Positions 48,540 through 59,630 of a stretch of DNA of 64,000 nt are shown here, piece by piece. A program made the translations under genes and the position numbers. Source of the DNA: Carposina sasakii (Eukaryota; Arthropoda; Insecta; Lepidoptera; Carposinidae); contig CP053148.1 of the NCBI GenBank assembly GCA_014607495.2, forward strand, positions 17,856,001 through 17,920,000, written 5' to 3'. The stretch's first letter is position 1. Each line of letters starts with the position of its first letter. The notes beneath the pieces were generated by a model. The model was not told where the DNA came from. It searched no databases and saw only the letters and a list, made by a program, of their open reading frames with translations.

Positions 48540-48705
48540 AACGAACGAGCGTAGCGTTGATCGCCATCCGGCCAGATGGACTGATGACTGAAAGAGGGCG
48601 GATGGTAGTGAATGGATGACAAAAATGGGAGATTGAGCCATGTAGCGTGCTCTGGGGGAGGCCTACGTCCAGCAGTGGACTCCAAAAGGCTGACGACGAT
48701 AGAAA
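48540..48705 (+). pseudogene. RTE-type LINE tail, decayed
   Basis: AACGAGCGTAGCGTTGATCG, CATCCGGCCAGATGGACTGA, GATGACAAAAATGGGAG and CTGGGGGAGGCCTACGTCCA GCAGTGGACTCC. Parallels 49310-49455, including the KRSVG..PDG region, with stops. Confidence 0.6.
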
Positions 48706-49189
48706 AGGAATGAAAATAGCCCACAGAAGGCGCTTCTGCCCACCACCCTTAATCGCCTCTTACGATGGCCACGGGCAGACATGACAGACACACTCCCTTT
48801 AGTTACAACCTGTATAAATAAAACGTTTGAATAACACCAGTAATGGATACCAAATTGGCTTTCACTAAACTGATCATGTGTAAAATATTTAGACTATAGA
48901 AATCGAGAAAACTAAGAGAGATATAAAAGCTCATCATGCAAGTGATACTTTCGAAACTTAATATCTTAATGGAATAACATCAATTAGCAAATTCAGAAGG
49001 TTGAATCAAGGGCTATACGTTAATCCTTTAATTTTTAGTACCTAATTAGTCTAGACATAACAAAGGAAAATAACTCGTCTATTGTCTAATAAAAACATTG
49101 TACTATTTTTATCTTTAATTTATCTGTAAGAATAAAGTATATATATCTCTAAAAAAATACAACAATGAAATGGAAAAGTTCGATACAAG

Positions 49190-49460
49190 ATTATACGGAA
49201 GAAAACCAAAGTGACAGACGTGGTCTCGAAGTGTAGCAAACTGAAGTGGCAGTGGGCTGCTCTCATCTGTCGTAGAACCGATGGACGGTGGAGTAAGACG
49301 GTTTTTAAATGGAGACCACGCCTCGGCAAGCGTAGCGTTGGCCTCTGGCCAGATGGGCCGATGACTTGGTGAGGGCTGGTAATTACTGGATGGCAAAAAC
49401 TTGAGCCTTGTGGCATGCTCTGGGGGAGGCCTACGTCCAGCAGTGGATGACGATGGTATT
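49190..49460 (+). pseudogene. RTE-type LINE C-terminus and tail
   Basis: Plus-strand reading gives SKLKWQWAALICRRTDGRWS and FKWRPRLGKRSVGLWPDG, the typical K.KW.WAGH..RRTDGRW...W.PR.GKR..GRP tail, then stops and the GGGGGAGGCCTACGTCCAGC terminus. Best preserved copy of this family in the window. Confidence 0.75.
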
Positions 49461-49689
49461 CTGGGAAAGCTCCACAGAAGGAAATGCTGATGTCTAGGTA
49501 AGCCCCGCATTAGCGCAGGACTGGGCTTAAATATATAGGTCCTCTACACTTTTAATGTAGTAGTGTGATGCATTTAAGTAATAATACCAAGCATCACATT
49601 TCACTTCACTAATGAACTAGTCAGTAAGCGGCTTGCAGAAATGCAGAATGTACAGAATATTATCAAATATTCACATTAAATACATTACG

Positions 49690-50251
49690 TACAGGGTGTA
49701 GATTACACGTGTTAGTTACGCGTCGGCGTATGTGTAGGTACTGCGAGCCGAGAGGATGGATTTCCTAATTTTACTCCGAATATGAGCTTTACGATTAGTA
49801 TTTTTATTAGTAGCCCTCGGCAATTTCACTCACTGAATTTCGATTGATGCGCCATCTACCGGGTTTAATAACGCATTAAAACTTGAAATATAGAAATTTC
49901 GTTTGTTTGGGTTATTCGTAATTCATGGTACCGTACAGTGGTTACCTAAAATGTATTTATTCCACATAAAACAAACGTTACTGGTTAATAGTCGTAAACG
50001 ATCGTTTATTACGTACATATGACATGAGTGACTTATCAGGATTAGACTGTATTAATTTCCTATCCGCCCTATGTCATTCCAGTGACATCATAGTTCTAGG
50101 TACGTAGTGTCGCTCTTATTACACTACTCATATAGGGCCAGGCCTTTTTCATGTAACATTTATATTAGGTACAAAATAAAATCGAATAACATTAGAGGAC
50201 ATTTTCAGCAACTTTCAGTATTTTAATTTGTCTGCCAATCACACCCTGTAT
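49690..50251. mobile_element. Miniature transposon, TACAGGGTGTAGATTACACG family
   Basis: GTACAGGGTGTAGATTACAC at the left and GCCAATCACACCCTGTATGT at the right, about 560 bp. Only the terminal 10-11 bp are inverted repeats; interior is unrelated to the other TACAGGGTG families. Confidence 0.6.
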
Positions 50252-51180
50252 GTATCTTATGAGGCGTACATCAATGCTATTACAGCCCCACAAAGCTAAA
50301 AAGCTTTTGAATTATTCGTATATGAAAATATGCAATAGTATTATTGCACTCAATGGATTAATTTTACTGACCACACAGTACAGTAAAACTTATTTTTTAA
50401 TAGAATGAGGATGTCATAAAACTGTGTAGTGAGAATACTGTCATGATGGTTATAGCTAGTGTCACTAACTGTAATAAATTAACAACCAAAAGCTATGGCT
50501 TCCTAAAATAGCGGTGCCGTCATATGGCAGCCGTATTTTGCCAAACCATACCATTTTTACGGTGCCGACTTGTCAAAAGTTCATCGAGGGAAACCATAGT
50601 TTTAATTGAAAACAGACAGGCATGCCATTTTTACAAAATAATATTGTGCAATAAAATACGAATTATGTGAATGGATAGAAAAAATATTATGACGTCGTTT
50701 TGTTTGCTATCAAGCGGTAAACATATTATCCCATTGTTGAAACGATATACTTATCTGATGATCGGACATGGAAATAGACTAAGACTGCTGAATAATCTGA
50801 AGGTCAAGATGATCTACAGCGGCAACAGAAGGTGGCGGTCAGCAAAATATTTCCTCAGGAAGCAGATAGGGCTAGGCGTCTTGATCGGGCTGGGGTAAAT
50901 TCCCGCAAACTGGGGTAATTTTAGGTAAAACCTGATGAACCTAACCTAACCAAGGTTTTTATATCTGAAATAAGTTCTATAAAACAATACACATAAATAA
51001 ACAGTAGACAAGCTATTCTCAAACTTTTAAACTCTCTCGAAACTAAGAGCAGAATGTATCGCCTCTTGCCCCGCTGGGGAAGCAGAAATCATGGATTTCT
51101 ATTTGGTACCTATCAACTTTTTCCTATTTCACATTATACGTACTCTTATATATATTATACGTACTCTTTATGTATAGGTA

Positions 51181-51455
51181 TATACAGGGTGTAACAAAAG
51201 GGGTATGTTAAGCGAAAAGCTATCAGCCCACTAAAAGGAACATACCCACAACATTTCAGACTCGGAATCACATGTTTATTTTTTCTGACAGTAGGGATAA
51301 TTTCTAAACAACTCAGTAATGTTCATACAATCTTGAAAAATAAACATGTGTACATAATTTCAAGTCTAAAATTTTGGAAATAAGTTATCTATAGTAGGCT
51401 ACTCGTATTTACGTAGCTTTTCGCTTAATATATATTTTCTGTCACACCCTGTATA
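51181..51455. mobile_element. Miniature transposon, TACAGGGTGTAACAAAAGG family
   Basis: TATACAGGGTGTAACAAAAG ... GTTAAGCGAAAAGCTA at the left and TAGCTTTTCGCTTAATATAT ... GTCACACCCTGTATA at the right: about 40-bp inverted ends, 275 bp in all. No ORF. Confidence 0.82.
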
Positions 51456-51489
51456 AAAGGCATATTTTACATATTATAACATGCCGTGT

Positions 51490-51742
51490 TACAAACCGTA
51501 GGCATCCTACTCATATTATAAACGCGAAAGTTTGTGAGTATGGATGGATGGATGGATGTTTGTTACTCTTTCACGTAAAAACAGCTGGAGCGATTTTAAT
51601 AAAATTTTGTATGGAGTTAGCTGACACCCTGGATTAATACATAGGCTACATTTCATCTCGGGAAAATATTTTTATCCCGGATAATTTCGACATCTTGTTT
51701 TTACTGCGGGCCACGCGGACGGAGTCGCGGGCGTCCACTAGT
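51490..51742 (+). mobile_element. Helitron-like element with head and tail
   Basis: Head TATTATAAACGCGAAAGTTT GTGAGTATGGATGG, middle GGAGCGATTTTAATAAAATT, GCTGACACCCTGG, TATCCCGGATAATTTCGACA, and tail ACGCGGACGGAGTCGCGGGC GTCCACTAGT. The best complete copy of this subfamily here. Confidence 0.75.
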
Positions 51743-51902
51743 TTTAAATAATATGAATGAAAAATACTTGTTTTATTCTAGTTGTACTTAATTATCCTGC
51801 TGTTCTAGCTGCCTCTATATGTAGGTCTTATCTGTATCTATATGTAAAAGAAACAACCCAACATCCTGTCTATTTCCCGCAGGAAGATACTGTAGATCTA
51901 AA

Positions 51903-52060
51903 CAGTGGTTCCCAAAGTGGTCCATGTGAACCCGAAAAATCTACAGGAGACTCACAGTTCACAGTTATTTAGTATGTGGTGTAGGCCGGTAGAGGGGGTC
52001 CACCAGAACCAGTTGACTTTTGAAAGGGGTCTATGAGAAAAAGAAGTTCGAGAGCCCCTG
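51903..52060. mobile_element. Non-autonomous hAT-like element, 158 bp
   Basis: Left end CAGTGGTTCCCAAAGTGGTC and right end GAAGTTCGAGAGCCCCTG are imperfect inverted repeats of the hAT type (CAG.GGTTC..AA). ATCTAAA flanks both sides (51896-51902, 52061-52067), a 7-bp match of the expected 8-bp target duplication. Confidence 0.75.
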
Positions 52061-52384
52061 ATCTAAAGTAACTTCCATTTCTCTACAAAGTAATTTATCT
52101 ACTTAGCATCCCAGGGAAACCTGAAATGTGATTTTCTCAAAAAAACCGTAACATTTTTTGTTTTTCCGCTTCAAGAACGAGATAGCAGGTGACCGCTGAT
52201 AGTTTTTAAATACCTTTCTGAACAGAGGTTTGCTTTTAGCTTCCGCAGGAACTTTGCAATTTATACAAAGTCGCCATCACACCTGATTTTTCATGATAGA
52301 ATTTCCTGGAAAATTCTGTTTTTATAGTTTAGGTTTTCTTTTGTTTAAAATTCAAACGTTACTAGCCTGGGGACTTATCTGCGA

Positions 52385-52500
52385 GAATACAAATATGAAA
52401 TGAAATAGTTTAAATCAGGTAACTTCAGGGATTCCAACCCATGGCCTATAGTGCGGCAGGTTCACTATCAACTACACTAATCGGTCGTCTATAGTTATTT
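52385..52500 (-). repeat. tRNA-derived SINE head
   Basis: Minus strand: GACCGATTAGTGTAGTTGAT (box A-like) and CCATGGGTTGGAATCCCTGA (box B-like) with tRNA-like spacing, followed by an AT-rich body. Confidence 0.5.
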
Positions 52501-52795
52501 TCGGGATCATTCTCTTCCTTTTTTTATTTGATTTGTATTATCGAGAAAGAAACAATGTAATTTTATATTAACTTAAGCGTGGGCAAAGCTTTTAAATAAA
52601 ATATTTATACTCTGACTTCACAAGAAGAAACAACAAAGAAATTAATTTTATCTTGCCATTTGTGTTAATTTTATTTTTTTTAAATAAAACAGAATATTTA
52701 TTTTAGCATACCTTAAAGCAAGGCTTTAAAGTTAAGATCATTTTAGAAAATGTCAATCCTCTGCCGAACAATAACATTGAACATTGGGAGAAACC

Positions 52796-53640
52796 AATGA
52801 CCTCCACCATGTAACCACGTGTGTATACAATGACCTCCACCATGTGCAACCACGTGTGTATACAATGACCTCCACCATGCAACCACGTGTGTATACAATG
52901 ACCTCCACCATGTAACCACGTGTGTATACAATGACCTCCACCATGCAACCACGTGTGTATACAATGACCTCCACCATGTAACCACGTGTGTATACAATGA
53001 CCTCCACCATGCAACCACGTGTGTATACAATGACCTCCACCATGCAACCACGTGTGTATACAATGACCTCCACCATGAAACCACGTGTGTATACAATGAC
53101 CTCCACCATGACCTCCACCATGTAACCACGTGTGACCAATGACCTCCACCATGTAACCACGTGTGTATACAATCCTACACCATGTAACCACGTGTGTGTA
53201 CAATGACCTACACCATGTAACCACATGTGTATACATGCAACCACATGTGTATACAATGTATAACCACGTGTGTGTACAATGACCTCCACCATGTAACCAC
53301 GTGTACAATGTATACGTGTATATACAATGACCTCGACGTGTATATACAATGACCTCGACCAACCACGTGACCTCCACCATGTATACAATGACCTCCACCA
53401 TGTAACCACCACCTCGACCATGTAACCACGTGTGTATACAATGACCTCCACCATGCAACCACGTGTGTATACAATGACCTCCACCATGTAACCACGTGTG
53501 TATACAATGACCTCCACCATGTAACCACGTGTGTATACAATGACCTCCACCATGTAACCACGTGTGTATACAATGACCTCCACCATGTAACCACGTGTGT
53601 ATACAATGACCTCCACCATGCAACCACGTGTGTATACAAT
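52796..53640. repeat. 33-bp minisatellite with E-box in most units
   Basis: Unit TGACCTCCACCATGTAACCA CGTGTGTATACAA, repeated about 25 times; ordered arrays at 52796-53120 and 53420-53640 flank a scrambled centre. About 22 CACGTG sites and about as many TGACCT motifs. Because 33 is divisible by 3 and the unit has no minus-strand stop, all three minus frames stay open (units HGGGHCIHTWL, MVEVIVYTRGY, WWRSLYTHVVT). I read these as by-products, not genes. Confidence 0.95.
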
Positions 53641-53649
53641 TAATTTATG

Positions 53650-54175
53650 GCACCATTCTCCCATGAATGACAACTGTGCCACTCTCAAGCATCATACTAT
53701 GTTATGTATCATATTGTGTCATTTGTGGTGAGAAATAAATGATTTTATTATTATTATTATTTATTATCTTTATGAGATTTTTTTTGCGAATTTTTATAAT
53801 ATTATATGTAGCAAATCGGTTAAGTATTCACAACGACAGCAAAATCCTTCAATACGAGTACTATAACACTGTCACCTACACCATTTATACGAGAAAATTC
53901 TTAAATATAAATACTTAGTGCAATGCATTGCATATTACGAATAAACAATTGATAGATACGAAGCTGAACTTCAATACCTTAGAGGTAAACTTTCAGTTAC
54001 AAAGTAGGTTATTGATGGGCAGAATCCAAGATTTTAAACTTTGAAAATAACTGAGTAGCATTTCTTGCATTTTAGTTTCGCGAAATTCACCTGCACCTTG
54101 AAGTACGGAAAAATATTACTTCTGATTTTTATATATGAAGCACTTGCAAACACCCACGTTTTCGTCTAAGACTTT
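53650..54175. other. AT-rich intergenic sequence, nothing recognised
   Basis: Contains a TTATTATTATTATTTATTAT tract near 53740 after AGAAATAAATGA, perhaps the tail of a decayed LINE. No coding frame. Confidence 0.4.
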
Positions 54176-54179
54176 AGAA

Positions 54180-54305
54180 AAAAAAAAAAGATGTCGAAAT
54201 TTTTGGATAGAAAAAACGTTTTTCCGGGATAAAAAGTTACTATACTTTCTCAGGCTCTAGACTACATATTATTATGTAGCAAATTTAATGTGAATCGGTG
54301 TAGTA
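54180..54305 (-). mobile_element. Helitron-like fragment
   Basis: GATGTCGAAATTTTTGGATA, TTTTTCCGGGATAAAAAGTT and GTGAATCGGTGTAGTAGTC, inverted relative to 51490-51742 and truncated. Confidence 0.5.
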
Positions 54306-54613
54306 GTCTTAAATATTGGTAGTACCTATTTGACTAACCGGTTGTTCTATGCGATGTAGTCGCTAGCTACATTTGCAGTCTGTGTCACAGCATAGGAGTT
54401 ATACGAACTCTACCTCCCTGCTACGTTGACTACGAGTACTAAGATTGATTACGACAGTCGTAGCAAATGTCGTGGTCAACTACGAACCAAAAGTCTATTA
54501 TTTAATTTAATCACTGCTTATAATGATCTTAATAATAAAGCTTACTCATTATCATGGTTAACACTTTATCATCGGACTAATCTATACGCATTACTAAATA
54601 TGCACATTCTACT

Positions 54614-54728
54614 AATGCGAGTATTATAAACGCGAAAGTTTGTGAGTATGGATGGAGGTTTGTTACTCTTTGACGTAAAAACGGCTGGAACGATTTTAAT
54701 AAAATTTGGTATTGAGTTAGCTGACACC
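54614..54728 (+). mobile_element. Helitron-like head joined to LINE-tail repeat
   Basis: CGAGTATTATAAACGCGAAA, GTTTGTTACTCTTTGACGTA, CGGCTGGAACGATTTTAATA and GAGTTAGCTGACACCTTGG, then directly the LINE-tail repeat. The tail half of the element is absent. Confidence 0.62.
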
Positions 54729-54990
54729 TTGGCCGCATGGTGCCGGCAGACTAGAATTCGTACCACCCCATGTCTGCCCGCGGGTATCGTACGCGTAGGC
54801 GATTAAGGGTTTCCGGTAGGTGGGCAGCAGCGCCCCGTACTGACAATATACTCCGAAAATCACACTGCGGTCACCAACCCGCCTGCCCAGCGTGGTGACT
54901 GTGGGCAAAACCCTCCTGTGGCAGTAGCCTTGTGGTGTGCCCTGGTGGAGGCCTACGTCCAGCAGTGGACTGCAATAGGCTGAAGAAGAA
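54727..54990 (+). repeat. LINE-tail-derived repeat, longest copy
   Basis: GCATGGTGCCGGCAGACTAG, ACCACCCCATGTCTGCCCGC, GGCGATTAAGGGTTTCCGGT, ACTGCGGTCACCAACCCGCC and CCAGCAGTGGACTGCAATAG ending GCTGAAGAAGAAGAA. About 260 bp; defines the unit. A head-only copy is at 8655-8780. Confidence 0.75.
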
Positions 54991-55919
54991 GAACCAATGT
55001 TGGAGAAGCAATGTTGTTAGTCTCTCAAGCATATATTAATAGAGTGCGTATCACCAAATAGTTCTTTTGAATGATGGCGCTAGTTACTATGTATATGACT
55101 ACATTATCGGTATTACTGCACACGAATAATGTTAGTTCCGAAATCAGGCATAGGAGTATTAGTATTCCCGAGAAATATTCTATACAACAGACGTTAGGTA
55201 AACAGAATTTTCGGATAACAATACGTGTAAAGTTCATATTTATTCGTGCAGTACCCTGAGACCAAAATTACTGGTCGCACCTGACGATTGTTTTTAAGAA
55301 AATTCTCTCATTCGTATAGAAATAAGTAGCAGACTAAATACCATTAATGTACCCTGAAGCATTTTGTTTAATTTGGATGGATGGATGATGGAGAATGGAT
55401 ACTAAGGTAGAAACCCGCCTACGCACCTAAACCTTTTCAAATCTTTACAATAACTTTAGAAATAAAATAAGCAAAATAAATAAGAAATGTTTATTATATA
55501 CGAGCTAATTAGAATATAAAATATGTATCGATAGGTATAATACAACGGCCATCGATTCGGCATCAAAATCTTAAGTTTGGGGCTAATAAATCGATTGAGC
55601 TGATGTATTCTAGTGAAGGCCAGAAACGGCAGTAAGTAATAATAATTTCGATATAGTGATATATAAAGTCTAAAAAAATACGAAATAAAGACCCAACGAC
55701 AATAAATCGATGACATTTAAGTTCGATATGTTTCAATAATAAGCTACTCGTATCTTGACAGTTGGTAGGATTATTTCCTCTATTTTGCTTCTCTAATGCT
55801 TATTTGATTTGAGATGGCTTTATAGAGCTGTGTACAATTCCATGCGTATTTTTAACTCCGACGTAGAAAACGACGGAAAATTACACATACCTATAACCTG
55901 CGATATCAGTCCTTCTATC

Positions 55920-56330
55920 GAGAATAAATATAAATAATATAATATAAAAATTCACAGAATTAACAGCACATTGACCTAGTCCCACACTAAGATCCCTAAG
56001 GTCTTGTGTCGTGGGTACTAAGCAACGGTATATAAATATATAGATCAGTATAGAAACATCCATGACTCGGAAACAAACATCGATTAGATAGGCAAACATT
56101 TGACCGCCATCGTACCTGATGTTAAGCAAGATGCGGCCTAAGGTGGTTTGCTACTCGTATGTTTGCCTAGAAAGTCACTCTAGCTTTGAAGATATCAATG
56201 TTGTAGTGCTAGGAAAATACATCGGCAGGAAGTGCATTCCACTCCTTAGCCGTTCGCATTACAAACGAGTTAGCATAACATTTGGTGCGGATGGGTGGGA
56301 TATCAACAACATACGGGTGATACGCTAGTC
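55920..56330 (-). repeat. SINE body fragment followed by a second repeat
   Basis: 55920-56095 matches the body of the SINE at 34018-34266 (CCCACACTAAGATCCCTAAG, GTACTAAGCAACGGTATATA, AGAAACATCCATGACTCGGA). 56103-56330 begins CCGCCATCGTACCTGATGTT and includes AAGTGCATTCCACTCCTTAG and GCGGATGGGTGGGATA, which I recall as another common moth repeat. Confidence 0.6.
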
Positions 56331-56399
56331 TGCGTCTAGTATCCCGATGGTGAAAAAGGTCTGGTGGAACTGTATTGTGTAGTTCCCACGCACACTCTC

Positions 56400-57120
56400 C
56401 AAAGTGTATCCTATAAACTCTGAAACTTGATCAAGATTGAGACAGCATCAACCTTATCCTTCAGATGTCTTTAGACTTTATCCATCTAACCATTACAGAA
56501 CTCTGCTTTTAATATTATGACACTAAGCTGTAATCCACCATAAATTTTAAGTGAATACACACAGCAGGTATTACCTACGCTGTTATAGATTTTTTATTTA
56601 TTTGATATATACCATTGACTCCTGCACCAATAAGTATGTTAGGTGAATATTGCATGCCGTAGCATAGCAACATTTTTGGTAGAAAAACTGCATTCTAGAC
56701 AAGCCTCAAAATCATTGGTATAATACTGGGTATACGAGTAAAGAAAGCACATAATATGATTTGCTCTTAAAATAAGTGGTAATTGTATTCATGATAGCTA
56801 GCTTGTTGACTAACAATTTAAAATAATTATTAATATACATTAAAAATAATTATTAACTGAAGTCAAGCACGCAGACAAAAACTTGTATATTATGAGTAGG
56901 TAAAAACAGCAACATGTCATAAATTTAAAACATTATCATTTCCAGTTGTATCAATAGGCTCCTGGATCAGTCCTTTAAGGTCAAACAAAGTGCATTAATA
57001 AAAAAGTATTTCCTGCAACTCTTTCATATCGGATCAAAACCATTTCAGCGAAATGAATAATATAAGCCTGCTTTGCTGATAGGACTGGAGATAGCTGCAA
57101 TTTTTAACTCACTTCCCACG
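56400..57120. other. Intergenic sequence, no gene seen
   Basis: A GACAGCATCAACCTTATCCT-type repeat scrap at 56430-56500; otherwise AT-rich with no coding signal. Confidence 0.4.
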
Positions 57121-57124
57121 TAAG

Positions 57125-57503
57125 GCTGCGTCCCCATTAGGCGAACAATGAGCGGCTGACATTTTGCTTCCAGTTTAGTTTTCTATACATTTTAAATGGA
57201 CTGTCCATACAGCGCGTAATGTACGTAGTTTGCGACGTTTCGCTTGCCGACTCATTCTGTGAGCGCCTGATTCGCAGCGAAAGTTTGTTCACTACGCCGG
57301 CGTTCCGTTCGCGTAGCGTCACTACTCTTGCCTGAACACTAATGTATACTAGTTTACCTTCCCACACAAGAATTCGCAAGCGCTTTGCGCCTAATACGCT
57401 CTAGTTAGCCGCTCAGTTGATATTGAGTGCGTGACCGATACCTCACTCAGAGTCAGTCAGCGAACAGTCAGCCGCTCACTATTCGACTAATGGGGACGCG
57501 GTC
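57125..57503. mobile_element. Miniature transposon, GCGTCCCCATTAG family
   Basis: Left end GCTGCGTCCCCATTAGGCGA ACAATGAGCGGCTGAC and right end GTCAGCCGCTCACTATTCGA CTAATGGGGACGCGGTC are inverted repeats of about 35 bp. About 380 bp with no usable ORF. Confidence 0.85.
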
Positions 57504-57599
57504 AAGGTACTAAGTCCTGCTCCGGACCCTTGGCAGTAGTAAAGACTTTACCTGGCCTACACAAAACATGCGCACACGGCTATGTACCCTTAATGAGCT

Positions 57600-57745
57600 A
57601 ACCAAGACTGCTGGATCACGAAGAAGAGGAGATGTCAAAGATCAGTGTCTATCAATAGCTCTTCACCAGAGAGAACGCTCCTGAACTTCTTAGTAACCTG
57701 TTACAACATGCACGCAAGGAGATGCAGCTGAAGTTTGGTATTCTA
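57600..57745 (+). repeat. Copy of the AGACTGCTGGATCAC / GAGAACGC repeat
   Basis: CCAAGACTGCTGGATCACGA, GAGGAGATGTCAAAGATCAG and ACATGCACGCAAGGAGATGC, as at 38925-39040. Confidence 0.55.
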
Positions 57746-58489
57746 GTGATGCCACGTATCAGCAACACCCCTACGAGTTTTGTCAAAGCGAACAAAATAC
57801 CGGCTCTCTTAGTCTATGATTCGATACCCTAAGTCTTATGACGCTTTGTTCTATTGTTCAGCTCCATCATAGGGATTAATAAAAATCTACCTGTTAAAAA
57901 GATTGGTATTGTATCGGAACAGTTCAAAATTACGTAGTATAAAAATTAAATATACCGTGTTTTTACAAAAGAATTTAAACATCGCCTATTACAGCTAAAC
58001 AATTCTCTAATTTTAACAGATATTCCATACACTTTGCTGTCAAATGTAATTTTTAGGCATGGTTTTGCAATAACGCAAAAATTTGATGTAAAAATGCTTG
58101 TCTTTATGGTAAAAAAAAGATGTAGCTTTGTGAATTTGACGTTTGAATGTGAGATGTCTCTTGTCCCTTAGTCTTGTCCTCCTCATGCTACGGGTGTATT
58201 ACAGCCCACAGGAATAGGCTCCTATCTCAATGGAAACCTCTTTTGATTTTGTTTTCAGCGAAACAGATAACTTTGTCACAGTAGCCATTGCACAAAAACT
58301 GCACTGCTTCGGATATCAGCTCAAAAACATATAACCGGCTGAAAAATTCTGCAGTTTGCTTTAAAAAAAAAAGACAATAGGATATGTGGGATAAAGTACA
58401 GTATGCAGTACAACTGCCTCAAAAATATAATCGGGGCGGCATAGTTGCATGTATCAGTATTCTATTTCTTCTATGCTGCTCTGGGAGTG

Positions 58490-58725
58490 AAAAAAAAAAC
58501 TACAGATGCTTCTCTTCCCGGGCATACTGTACAAGTCAGTAGAGGGATAAGAGGGTCTTGGTGTTTTGTAGGCGATGGGCTGACCACCTGTCACTACTAA
58601 CCGAACTTGTACATCTCAACTATACCCTCAAAATTGGTCAGAAGTGGCACCATGTGGTTCTATAGGCCCTTGGTGCTCTGCCTACCCCGTAAGGGATAAA
58701 GGCGTGATTATATGTATGTATGTAT
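58490..58725 (-). repeat. ATCACGCC-family repeat, inverted full copy
   Basis: ATGCTGCTCTGGGAGTGAAA, TTCCCGGGCATACTGTACAA, TAGGCGATGGGCTGACCACC, CCATGTGGTTCTATAGGCCC and CCTACCCCGTAAGGGATAAA then GTATGTATGTAT. Opposite orientation to 7070-7310 and highly similar. Confidence 0.75.
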
Positions 58726-58975
58726 CAGTATTGTGTTCCAATGTATAATCATTATACTACCTTTTTAATATATGTGATGTTGGTGTGCCTAATCTTAATA
58801 AATAAATAAATAAAATTAAAAGTTAAGTAAGTAACATGTCTGGACAAAATAAAAAAATTAATATATCGGTGGCTAAATGGTAAGCCTTCAAAGTTGGATA
58901 GCTGGCTAAACCCATTTTTAAAACTGTTTCCAAGTTTCATTATGTCGGCAATTTTATTCTTTTGTATTTTTTTTG

Positions 58976-59245
58976 TACAGGGTGATTTTTGGTCGTCAAC
59001 GTTACCGAAAACTACGGAATCTCCTCATCATTATGATTATTTTTCTCCATGGAAGCATACCTGGGAAGTGTCTGATTTCCAAAATATTAGGGTCCAAAGT
59101 TGAGTAAATAGACTGCGTTTTTCTGCATAAATGCACATTGATGCATGTAGCAAGATTTTTTCACGAAAAATAATTAATATCTGTATGAAAAAACTAGCAT
59201 AAATACTGGACACTATAAATTTCGCCCGATCAAGTAATTAATTAA
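58976..59245 (-). mobile_element. TACAGGGTG miniature element, copy H, truncated
   Basis: TACAGGGTGATTTTTGGTCG at the left, then all blocks to CGCCCGATCAAGTAATTAAT, where similarity stops before the far end. Confidence 0.75.
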
Positions 59246-59304
59246 TTAACTATGATTTTCAGTATATTTAATCAAATAGCTTATTATGTTTACTTTATCA
59301 CATT

Positions 59305-59375
59305 AGCCTATTGCAGTATACTGCCAGACGTAGGCTTTCTTCAGGGAACACCACAAGGCTACTGCCATAGAAGGT
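59305..59375 (-). repeat. Inverted LINE-tail fragment
   Basis: TTAGCCTATTGCAGTATACT, GCCAGACGTAGGCTTTCTTC and CACAAGGCTACTGCC; reverse of the 54727-54990 family end. Confidence 0.6.
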
Positions 59376-59447
59376 TTTTGCAACAGTCACCACAGCACAG
59401 GCGGATTATGGATTTTGATTACTTACAGCGGTTCTATTTGTATTTTT

Positions 59448-59630
59448 AACCGACTTCAAAAAAGAGAGGTTATCAATTGGTCTGTATGTTTTTTTTTATG
59501 TGTGTTACCTCAGAACTCCGTCATTTATGAACCGATATCATTTTTTTTAATAGTTTGTCATGGTATGCTTCCAAGTTGGTCCCATATTCACCATGTCAGG
59601 ATCTGATGATGGGATCTTGGAGAAAACGTT
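59448..59630 (+). mobile_element. AACCGACTTC element, left end only
   Basis: AACCGACTTCAAAAAAGAGA, GGTTATCAATTGGTCTGTAT, CAGAACTCCGTCATTTATGA, CATGGTATGCTTCCAAGTTG and GATGATGGGATCTTGGAGAA as at 47250, then unrelated sequence. Confidence 0.7.

Noticed and set aside
50671..50898. 75-codon frame with GNRLRLLNNLKVKMIYSGNR
   Set aside because: Looks like decayed repeat sequence; no family match and no regulatory context.
52703..53688. Frames of 306, 311, 143 and 128 codons on the minus strand
   Set aside because: They are all read from the same 33-bp minisatellite in different frames; openness follows from unit length divisible by 3 and lack of stops.
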